Of a DNA stretch of 64,000 nt, positions 55,805-64,000 are shown in pieces. The notes beneath the pieces are model-generated. The model ran no database searches and was not told the DNA's origin. It saw nothing but the letters and a program-made list of their open reading frames with translations. The stretch's first letter is position 1. The number at the start of each line of letters is the position of its first letter. The position numbers were made by a program, and so were the translations under genes. Source of the stretch: Halocaridina rubra (lineage: Eukaryota > Arthropoda > Malacostraca > Decapoda > Atyidae); the NCBI GenBank assembly GCA_037179515.1, contig JAXCGZ010022677.1:62001-126000 (forward strand). The letters run 5' to 3'.

Positions 55805-55985
55805 AAAACTAGGGAACGGCAGTAGCTCAACAGAAGAGCACGCAAGTCGGGAAGTGATGTACCTGACAACGCAGGATTTGATCCCAGTGCAAGGTGTTAG
55901 AAAGGGCATCTAGCCTTGTTCCCTCGGCTCTAAACAGGTTTGGGTCCATCCCTTGTCTTGGTGGCTAACAGTAACGCATGAAACA
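55805..55985 (+). repeat. SINE family A copy, near full length
   Basis: It reads 'aacggcagtagctcaacaga', 'agagcacgcaagtcgggaag', box B-like 'ggatttgatccca' and 'ggtgttagaaagggcatcta'. Confidence 0.85.
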
Positions 55986-56218
55986 GAAAACAAATTAATC
56001 CAATAGGACAAATGGTTAAGATGAACTAAACAGTGTCTTGGGTGGAGAGTATGAGTGCCTAATGTGCATATTGGCATTAACCTGACAAGTGGCTATAACC
56101 CTTCCTTAACATAAAGTCGAGAGCCAATTATTATTTGCCTGTCCCGTGATAAAAATGATCATTAATCTGCGCAGTGTAAAGCTGCCTAGTTTCAAAGTAA
56201 ATAATGTCATCTCCTTAC

Positions 56219-56461
56219 CTACAGACTAGCATACGAGTTATGTAAGTCCTGCATATAAGGTCGAACTTTGGTTTTTCCTTCTCTCAACCATAAAAAGTGG
56301 GCTAAACGGCGAGCCCCTACGCATTTGGGCACTTTTCTATGCAATCTGGGGTCATAGGAGACACCTTCAAAGTGGAAGTAGCAGTGACACACCACAACAG
56401 GAATAATACAAATAAAGATGGTAAACAAGTGGAATAGAAGGGGAGCTGTAATCCAACTCAT
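56219..56461 (-). CDS. Small ORF, 80 codons, putative single-pass membrane protein or 5' exon of TSC1
   Basis: I do not recognise this product. It has an ATG at 56461, a strongly hydrophobic stretch (WITAPLLFHLFTIFICIIPV, then VVCHCYF) and a basic C-terminal part (RLHRKVPKCVGARRLAHFLW, REGKTKVRPYMQDLHN). The open frame extends about 18 codons further upstream to a TAG that overlaps an acceptor-like gggttag|G at about 56512. The stop codon TAG abuts a strong donor, gtaaggag (56218 leftward). The region could therefore be a 5' non-coding exon of TSC1, whose first coding exon needs an upstream partner, carrying this as an upstream ORF. Or it could be a separate small gene, or chance. Confidence 0.35.
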   Translation of the reverse strand: MSWITAPLLFHLFTIFICIIPVVVCHCYFHFEGVSYDPRLHRKVPKCVGARRLAHFLWLREGKTKVRPYMQDLHNSYASL

Positions 56462-56509
56462 GCACCCAGCGACCCCAAAGAAACTCCAAGTACGGACCCA
56501 TTTTAATGG

Positions 56510-57470
56510 ATCCTAACCCAACTTTCTCCCCACTTCAAGCTACCCATATTTAGTATGGAGTCCTAACAGTTATACGAGTGTAAGAAAAGTACGAATTTAG
56601 TATGAATACCACCCATTTTTTCACCTTTTCTTATTCACATGGTCGCCATGAATCCCCTCCTAGGCTCCGTCACCCCGATGGCAAATCAGGGTTGCTAAGT
56701 AAGCAAATGTGAGTAAACTCAAACTTAATATCTTAATTGGAAATTAGGACATCAATATTTAGCACAATTATTATAGATAATTATCAATATATATAACTGT
56801 TTCGACTACATATATAAAGTTGTACTTGATTTTAAAACTTGGACGAAAGCTCAAAATACTTAAAAAGGCCATTCTGATAGCAACTTGGTAACATTGAATG
56901 AGAAAGAAAATCAGCTGTTTGCGCTAGCTTCATAGGTACCAACTAAGTAAATATATTTAATGCGTTTTTATATTAATTTTCAAAATATGATTAACTTAAT
57001 TGCATACCAAACATATTTAATACTATATAATGTAGCTGTATATAGTAAATGAAGTGCGGTGCAATGCAATGAATCACTAATATATATTCCAAATACACAC
57101 TATTTATTATCATTCTGTTGGTATTCTGCTAAGTCCAAACAAAGAGGTTTGTGTATATTTATCACATAATTAAATTGACAAACTAAAAGTGCGTTATTTA
57201 CCACCTTTGATGCATATTATAGCATATAAGAATATCATTAAACGGGGATATGAATCACAAAAGATAAGCGAATTTGTTTTCGTGATGGTGATCACAATCG
57301 CAAAATTTAAATACCGCGAATATGCGGATATGAGTTTCATCCCCTTAGTGACAAGAATGATATTGCATTTGCATGAAGGAATGAACGCTTTCGCGCATTT
57401 ACTCTCACGTCTCTCAAGTCATCCTCAAAAAAAAATATATATATAGTTACCAGTCTATAGACGATGATAT
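56510..57470. other. Region upstream of TSC1 without recognisable gene
   Basis: It is AT-rich from about 56700. The GC-richer piece at 56640-56700 could be promoter-proximal to TSC1. An 85-codon open frame at 57189-57446 shows no domain and I do not call it. Confidence 0.35.
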
Positions 57471-57475
57471 TTTCG

Positions 57476-57600
<125 letters not shown>

Positions 57601-57724
57601 CAAATTCGGTGTAAATTATATTATAATTCGCTTGCAATTACTGACTTTTTTTTCATAAAATTATACATAAATTTAAGAGTTGTTAGACACAATAACTGTA
57701 GAATAGTTTCAAAAAACAAAGTCC

Positions 57725-58190
57725 ATGGGTAGTTTTAGAGCTAGAGGTCACAGAGTGAAGAAGCTACGTTAGAAAACTTTCCTTCAGGATGTAAGGAAGT
57801 ACTTACTTAGGCCCGATTTCTTAAACAGTGTAAACCTAGGATACCATATTGTTAGTTAGCTAGACACACACATATGGATTTCATAAACGCATCTGACGCG
57901 GTTCTGTGCATGGCTAGGATCCCGTACGGGATCCTAGCCATGCACAGAACCGCGTCAGATGAGTTTACGAAATCCATTTGTGTGTCTAGCTAACTAACAA
58001 TATGGTATCCTAGGTTTACAGTTAAAGAAATCGGGTCCCGTACGGGATCCTAGCCATACACAGAACCGCGTCAGATGAGTTTACGAGATCCATTTGTGTG
58101 TCTAGCTAACTAACAATATGGTATACTAGGTTTACAATGTTTAAGAAATTGGACCTGCGATAATTGGAGTTCGAAAAGCAACGAAACAGG
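57725..58190 (+). pseudogene. LINE C-terminal fragment split by a foldback element
   Basis: 'agttttagagctagaggtca', 'tttccttcaggatgtaagga' and 'agtact' match 62027-62090. The match stops at 57801, and 'gataattggagttcg-aaagc' (58157-58180) resumes the text seen at 61608. The foldback element sits between the two parts. Confidence 0.7.
57803..58158. mobile_element. Foldback element 1: long palindrome plus a third arm
   Basis: The arms 57803-57925 and 57926-58038 mirror each other around the centre gatcccgtacgggatc with few mismatches. A third arm (58038-58158), in the same orientation as the second, restarts at 'cccgtacgggatcctagcca'. The ends are 'ggcccgatttcttaaac' and, reverse-complemented, 'ggtccaatttcttaaac'. 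It has no coding capacity. Confidence 0.88.
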
Positions 58191-58310
58191 TCAATTTCAA
58201 ATGTATACATAATTTCTGGAAAGATATAAGCGTTAGTGAGAAACAAAAAAAGACCAGCGCAGGGCTCTTTTCAACCAGCTAAATACAACCCATGAGGTCA
58301 CGTACACATC

Positions 58311-58637
58311 TAAAGGGCGGTTTACACAGTCAAACGGTTCGTCGAACGCGGTTCGACAGACAAGTGTTTGAAGTGATGTTCGAACGTGTGAACGGGGTAT
58401 TTGGTTGTCGAACACGGAACGTGATCGACAACCAAATACCCCGTTCGGTTCGTCGAACGCGGTTCGACAGACAAGTGTTTGAAGTGATGTTCGAACGTGT
58501 GAATGGGGTATTTGGTTGTCGAACACGTTCCATGTTCGACAACCAAATACCCCGTTCACACGTTCGAACATCACTTCAAACACTTGTCTGTCGAACCGCG
58601 TTCGACGAACCGTTTGACCGTGTATGCCCCCCTTAAG
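58311..58637. mobile_element. Foldback element 2: long palindrome plus a third arm
   Basis: The left arm begins 'taaagggcggtttacac' and the right, reverse-complemented, 'ttaaggggggcatacac'. The arm text 'caaacggttcgtcgaacgcg', 'gttcgacagacaagtgtttg', 'aagtgatgttcgaacgtgtg' occurs twice forward (58332 and 58448) and once inverted (from 58555). Open frames here are palindrome artefacts. Confidence 0.88.
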
Positions 58638-58824
58638 AACGACTTACACATCATTACAATTGTGAAGATTATGTTGTTGTTGCTGTTTTTAACACTTGCA
58701 AGTGTCTGATTCTACTATAGTAGGATCGCTCTTTAATATGGCACTTGGCACGCACAAATCTGATTCTTAAATTTACTCATTATTTCAGTTTTTAAAATTC
58801 TAGTTATCTTCTATCAGAGAGTAT

Positions 58825-59000
58825 CCACTTCGTGTGAGTGACCCAAGCAGGGTGGCGGTGGGGGAGAATTGTGGCACCCCCTTATCACCTAGAAGCTAAT
58901 AGGAGTGATTTAGGTGTTATTTGCGTCTGTTATATGTACTTTGACTCGGCCACCCTCTTATAAGGGGGATTGCGACCATTGTATATGTATGTATGTTTGT
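58825..59000. repeat. Dispersed repeat family E copy
   Basis: It reads 'tatccacttcgtgtgagtga', 'cccaagcagggtggcggtgg', 'aataggagtgatttaggtgt', 'tttgactcggccaccctctt' and 'ataagggggattgcgaccat'. It is the best-preserved copy in the window. Confidence 0.85.
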
Positions 59001-59164
59001 CTTGTATACTGTCCTGTGTGTTTCGCTGACTGCCACTGGATGTCTGGGCCCATTACCCTTCAAGTATAGTTATCCTCCTTCCTCATATGACCAAAGCAAC
59101 ATATCCTTTTGTTGTTGATTATGGCAAGAGCAGATCACCTATGGCCAACAAATCATTTGGTCAG

Positions 59165-59255
59165 GATGCTCGGAATAGGCGATGATTGGGATTTGCTAAG
59201 AGAGCAAGCTGTAAATCTTTTCGAGGAGATATATGATGAGTATCAGGGATTTAGG
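59165..59255 (+). pseudogene. LINE C-terminal fragment
   Basis: It reads IGDDWDLLREQAVNLFEEIY, then a stop, similar in layout to the VENWNWLSEEVVNA end of the 61.8-kb LINE copy. It is short and uncertain. Confidence 0.4.
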
Positions 59256-59262
59256 TAAACGA

Positions 59263-59265
<3 letters not shown>

Positions 59266-59347
<82 letters not shown>
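59266..59347. repeat. (GA)n microsatellite 1
   Basis: It is a perfect GA tract of about 80 bp. Confidence 0.95.
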
Positions 59348-59350
<3 letters not shown>

Positions 59351-59489
59351 AATCAAATCAGATCAAAACATTTATTTCCATTTTGTACAATGGTTATTCA
59401 ACATTAATAGTAACTTATAAGTAGACATGTAATTAAACTAATAAATAAGAGGGTTAGACATATAGTTAAATTAAATGTAGCTTTCAGAG

Positions 59490-59605
<116 letters not shown>

Positions 59606-59756
59606 AAAAGAAAAAGGACCTTTGGAGTCACTGCACTTACTATTTCGAATGGCAGAAATAGATAGTCATGTATAACTCGAGCTGCTTGTATGGGCAGTCA
59701 GTAAGTCTATGGGACCATGACGTGCGCTGGTGAGCTATGTGAGGGTCATTTCATTT

Positions 59757-60043
59757 TTTTTTTTTATGAGTGTGACAACGGGTCAGGCAAAAACTGCCCT
59801 CATCAATAAAGGCCCGGACAAGAGAAAATACTAAGACGAAGGAAAAGAAAAAGGTCAAGGACAAGGCAGAGATGAGGTAATGTCACACAAAGGAAAACGA
59901 CAGATAGGGAAAAACAGTCAAAGTACAGAGGACCCAGAGATATAGAGGACTATGCCCTGAGATGACGATAGATCTGCTTTTTGAAGGATGATAGGTCATA
60001 AGAATTAGGAAAGACAGAAGGAGGAAGAGAGTTCCAGAGTCTT
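59757..60043 (-). mobile_element. LINE 3' end, same family as the LINE in the Copia element
   Basis: It starts with a T run, then 'gagtgtgacaacgggtcagg', 'tgccctcatcaataaaggcc', and runs parallel to 23745-24020 through 'gatgacgatagatctgcttt' to 'aggaagagagttccagagtc'. It is 5'-truncated to about 290 bp and highly similar to the other copy. Confidence 0.92.
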
Positions 60044-60045
60044 GA

Positions 60046-60493
60046 ATGGATAAAGATTAGAGATAAATATGTTTTTGATATATGTACCTTTGTTTTTAAT
60101 ATACTAAGAAACAATCTTCCTGATTGCTTGTATAATTTTTCTACAGTAAGTTCAGTTACCGGGTTAACTACCCGTCAAGGGGAAGATTTATTAGTACGAA
60201 GGTCTAAAACTGATATTGGCTCAAGAGATATAAACATTCGTGGACCTCATTTATATAATCAGCTTCCCAGAGAACTAAAAAATGCTGGTTCAGTGTATAC
60301 TTTTAAATATAATCTTAAGAAGTTACTCTTAAAAGAAGATTTTACTTGTAAATTTTAATAGTACACCCATCTTTATGATTTGTTTGTTTTAGTATGTCTA
60401 TATCGTACACCACAGATGTCTATCTGGAATATATATGCATCTTATTTGAATACCCAATGTACGTTGGAAATAAAGATTTATTATTATTATTGT
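60046..60493 (+). mobile_element. L2/CR1-type LINE 3' end with AATAAA and (TTA)n tail
   Basis: The frame 60128-60358 encodes TRQGEDLLVRRSKTDIGSRD, INIRGPHLYNQLPRELKNAG and SVYTFKYNLKKLLL, the usual LINE C-terminal 'RG--LWN-LP-E-K----...FK--LK--L'. AATAAA and a TTA microsatellite close the element near 60493. Confidence 0.82.
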
Positions 60494-60519
60494 ACTATTA
60501 GTACTCTCTAGCTCTCTCT

Positions 60520-61305
60520 CCCACTCTCTCTCTCTCTCTCTCGAACATAGTGATATAATAAATATGTTTGTGCGTACGTGCATATGAAACATAAATCCTA
60601 TACAGGATGACATAACAGGAAGTGCTGTCACGGCAATTCTCTCTCTCTATAAAGGAAGGTCCCCATGAATCTGTATTAAAATTTCCCTAACTGGTCTGTA
60701 GGTAAGAGATACCCCTAAGTCGCTGGTGAACTTACAGGTGAACCTACGGTTCACCTGTTTTTATTACTCGATATTTTCTATTACCACGTTTAATCTATTA
60801 GTAGTATTATTATTATTATTATTATTATGATTATGATGCGTACGATGCTTATTATGATTATTATTCTTATTATTAATCTCTATACAGGATTTTGACATTA
60901 TTACCGTAAAGGAGAGCAAGATCCTGCCAAGAATCATGAGGCTGTTTGGTTTCATATTCCTCGTCGCCTGCTTTCTTCTAAGTGCTGTTGCAGGCGTTAA
61001 AGAGGTAAAGTTCCCCAGGATATCTAGTATTATTATTATTATTATCCCTATTATTCTGGTCTGATTAGGATAACAGCAGCAACAACAGCAAAACAATAAC
61101 GACAGCAACAATGAGAATAAGAATACTAATACTAGGAATAAGAATCCTACGAAGAATAATCATCCTAAGAATAATAATAATAATAATAATACTCAGAATA
61201 AGGTTTGTCGGTGATGAGGTATGGCACAGGCACATATGGAGAACACTGGCCAGAAACATCGACCCCACACAAAAGTGGCAAAAGATGTAGACGAAGAAGA
61301 AGAAG

Positions 61306-61360
<55 letters not shown>

Positions 61361-61380
61361 GTATTAGTATCCACTTAAAA
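60520..61380. repeat. Microsatellite-rich stretch (CT, ATT, AAT, AAC types)
   Basis: It has (CT)n at 60525-60542, ATT/TTA runs at 60800-60835 and 61028-61048, and a long (ATT)n at 61305-61360. No gene is seen. Asn- or Ile-rich frames come from the repeats. Confidence 0.85.
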
Positions 61381-61559
61381 GCTGGTTTGTTATTATAGGC
61401 GATAAGAAATAAATGAAGATTCTGTAACCAGGTGATATAGCAACAAAGGGGAATTAAGCATTATCACCGATGACAAAAACTAGCAGAATACTGGCGAAAA
61501 ATAGCTATATTATTGCCAATCTGTGTAACCCAAGTCTATATATAGACACACACACACAA

Positions 61560-61772
61560 ACCTTCTTTGCAGGATGTAAGGAAGTACTTTTTCAGTGTAG
61601 GAGTAGTTGATAATTGGAATTCGCTAAGCAAGGAGGTAGTTGATGCTAACTCAATCCATAGTTTTATGGACAGGTACGATAAGTATCACTAAGTACAAAA
61701 TGGAACCGACCAGGAAACAGGAAGATACGAGCTTTAGGCTCTTTCCCGTAAGCACAATTAGGTAATCACAAT
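61560..61772 (+). mobile_element. CR1-like LINE 3' end, array copy 1
   Basis: It reads 'gcaggatgtaaggaagtact', 'aattggaattcgctaagcaa', a stop TAA at 61691, and the 3' end 'gctctttcccgtaagcacaa', 'ttaggtaatcaca'. Confidence 0.88.
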
Positions 61773-62269
61773 ATGTGAGGCCAAAACTCGAATATGCAGC
61801 CCCATTTTGGAAACCACACGTGAAAAAGCACATAGCTAAGCTTGAAAGAGTTCAAAGACATGGTGCCAGAAATACGCAATCTCAGTTATGATGAGAGGCT
61901 GAGGGAATTAGACTTACCATCACTCGAAACTAGAAGATTGAGGGGGGATATGGTGACAGTCTTTAAATTCCTTCATGGTTATGATAGAGTGGATAGGGAT
62001 CGATATTTTGATATGGCTGGCTCTAGAACTAGAGGTCATAGTTTGAAGCTTCGTAAGAAAACTTGTTTGCAGGATGTAAGGAAATACTTTTTCATTGTAC
62101 GAGTAGTTGAAAATTGGAATTGGCTAAGCGAGGAGGTAGTTAATGCTATCTCAATCCATAGTTTTAAGGACAGGTATGATAAGTATCACTAAGTATAAAA
62201 TGGAACCGATCAGGAGACGGGAAGATACGAGCTTTGGGCTCTTTCCCGTAAACACAATTAGGTAATCAC
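61773..62269 (+). mobile_element. CR1-like LINE 3' end, array copy 2
   Basis: It begins 5'-truncated right after the GGTAATCACA of copy 1. The frame from 61842 encodes LDLPSLETRRLRGDMVTVFK, FLHGYDRVDRDRYFDMAGSR and on to DRYDKYH. It ends 'ttaggtaatcacacactc'. Confidence 0.9.
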
Positions 62270-62273
62270 ACAC

Positions 62274-62370
62274 TCAATAAGTATCACTAAGTACAAAATG
62301 GAGCCGATCAGGAGAAGGGATGTTACGAGCTTTGGGTTCATTCCCGTAAGCAAAACCAGGTAATCACACA
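62274..62370 (+). mobile_element. CR1-like LINE 3' end, array copy 3
   Basis: It is only about 95 bp: 'ataagtatcactaagtacaa', 'aatggagccgatcaggagaa' and 'ccaggtaatcacacacac'. Confidence 0.85.
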
Positions 62371-62375
62371 CACAC

Positions 62376-64000
62376 AGATCAGGGGATGGGGCCTCATTAA
62401 GATTGTTATACACAAATGCTGATGGATTAGCTGGTAAGGCAGTAGAATTAAAAGATAGGATTCACAACAGTAAGGCAGATATAGTAGCAATTACAGAGAC
62501 TAAGTTGAGTGAGGACATAAACAGTGTCACAGTTTTTCCTAAGGGCTTCAGAATACTAAGGGTTGAAAGATCTGAGAGGACTGGTGGAGGGATAGCACTG
62601 CTCATAAGTGAGAGGATTCAAGTTGAAGAAATAAACTTGGCTATAGAAAGTGAGTTCAAGGAATTTCTTGTTGCTTGCATAAATACTGGGTCAGAGAGCA
62701 TTATAATAACTGTTGTATACAACCCACCAAGGAACCAAAATAGGCTTGAAGTTTATGAGGAAAGTCATATAGGTACTATTGAAGTCATAAACTCAGTTGT
62801 TAACATGGCACGGGAAAAAAAATGTAGGATTTTGATTATGGGAGACTTTAATCATAAAGAGATAGATTGGATAAATCTTGACCCACACAGTGGTGAGGAC
62901 TCATTTGGGGCAAGATTCCTAGATTGCGTACAAGGGAATTTCCTACACCAACATGTAATGGAACCAACAAGAGCCAGGGGTGGGGATGAGCCATCACTAC
63001 TTGATCTAGTGTTCACAGATAATGTGTTGGATATTGAAAATATTGAGTATGAACCACCAATTGGAAAGAGTGACCACTGTGTGTTGTTGATGGAGTATAT
63101 CATTGAAGACATTCTTCCTGAGAGTAGAGGCACTGAGGACATGAGGAGGAACTATCCGAAAGGAGATTACATCAAAATGAATGAGCTTTTTGCAGTTATT
63201 GACTGGAGAACCTTATTTTACAACAAATCTGTACAAGAAATGTATGACATCTTTTGTGAGAAATATGGGAAGATAGTAGATTGCTGCATACCTGTCACCA
63301 AAGTAGGTGTAATTCATGCCAGAGAGAAATGGTTCGATAATGGGTGTAAAAGAGCTAAGGAGTGGAGAGACAAATGCTGGAAAAGGTATAGGAGGAGAAA
63401 AAACATAAATGCCTGGCAAACCTACAAAAGAGCAAGAAATGACTACCTAAGTAAAAGGAGAGAGGCAGAGAAAGATTATGAGAGGGACATCACCAGGAAG
63501 GCTAAAGAAAATCCCAAGCTTTTCCACAGCTTTATCAGAGGAAAACTGAAGGTAAAAGAACAGGTTTTAAGGCTAAAGAGAGCGGATGGAAGCATCACTG
63601 AGACGGACGAAGAGATCTGCAAAGAATTGAACAAGGAGTTTCAGTCAGTATTTACAGTAGAAAATACCCCACCCCCTCAGATTGCAGTGATAGAAGCTCA
63701 AGGGCCGGTATTAGAGAACATCAACCTTACAGCCACAGAGGTATGCAAAGTGCTGATGGATTTAGATGTTCATAAAGCTACAGGTCCTGATGACATATCC
63801 CCTCATGTGCTTAAAAAATGCACAAACACAATATCAGTGGCACCAAGTATCATATTTAAGGAGTCACTGGAGTCGGGGGAGATTCCAAGATGCTGGAAAC
63901 AAGCAAATGTGATACCTATCTTCAAAAAGGGAAGGAGGGATACGGCTCTGAACTATAGACCAGTTTCCTTGACCAACATAGTTTGCAAAGTTATGGAGAA
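62376..64000 (+). mobile_element. CR1-like LINE ORF2, array copy 4, open to the window edge
   Basis: From the junction with the CA run, one frame is open for about 540 codons. The APE-type endonuclease shows LLYTNADGLAGKAVELKDRI, DIVAITETKL, GGGIALLIS, VYNPP, ILIMGDFNHKEIDW, LLDLVFTDN and IGKSDHCVLLME. The RT begins with LDVHKATGPDDISPHVLKKC, WKQANVIPIFKKG and LNYRPVSLTNIVCKVME. The catalytic motifs are present (N, E, D/N, D, SDH). The N-terminus of ORF2 and ORF1 are absent, so the copy is 5'-truncated. The RT catalytic FADD lies beyond the edge. It is the same family as 15378-17455. Confidence 0.93.

Noticed and set aside
58233..58709. Several overlapping frames on both strands around 58.3-58.7 kb
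   Set aside because: They mirror each other because the DNA is palindromic (foldback element 2).

Overview
This window is eukaryotic nuclear DNA, almost certainly from an arthropod and most plausibly a decapod crustacean. The reasons are long introns, consensus GT-AG splice sites, many tRNA-derived SINEs, many truncated LINEs, long AT, GA and ATT microsatellites, short runs of the arthropod TTAGG motif, and a GalEa-like Copia element of a kind known from crustaceans. The species assignment is inference. There are no bacterial operons, CRISPR arrays or phage genes.

Three host genes can be rebuilt exon by exon. (1) TOPBP1, minus strand, 1-13079: ten exons give about 631 N-terminal residues (BRCT0 to the start of BRCT4), and the gene runs off the left edge. 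(2) RAE1, plus strand, 21184-40502: complete, eight coding exons, 368 residues, all seven introns in phase 0. (3) TSC1/hamartin, minus strand, 49151-53920: complete coding sequence, about 1162 residues, in a short first coding exon and one 3.3-kb exon. TOPBP1 and RAE1 are divergent, and RAE1 and TSC1 are convergent. The three act separately: replication-stress signalling, mRNA export and spindle function, and mTORC1 control.

The rest is mostly mobile DNA. RAE1 intron 2 holds a complete Copia element (22264-29904, 196-bp LTRs, 5-bp target duplication) that has itself been hit by a LINE. RAE1 intron 4 carries a pogo/Tigger element with a 444-bp internal duplication, and intron 7 carries a second Tigger-like element filled with about ten 160-bp tandem repeats. 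TOPBP1 introns carry a hAT element with an 8-bp target duplication and an I-like LINE fragment with an RNase H domain. The right end (57.7-64 kb) has two three-armed foldback elements, GA microsatellites and a head-to-tail series of truncated copies of one LINE family; the last copy has an open endonuclease/RT frame running off the window. At least four tRNA-derived SINE families and two further short repeat families are scattered throughout.

The least ordinary signal is in RAE1. Several intron ends carry decayed tandem copies of the neighbouring exon-intron junction (introns 1, 2 and 6), and the acceptor of exon 7 sits at the end of a dispersed repeat. I found no new enzymatic or defence system. 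The candidates for undescribed items are these splice-junction duplications, the three-armed foldback elements, the satellite-bearing Tigger element, the SINE families and a small membrane-protein ORF upstream of TSC1.
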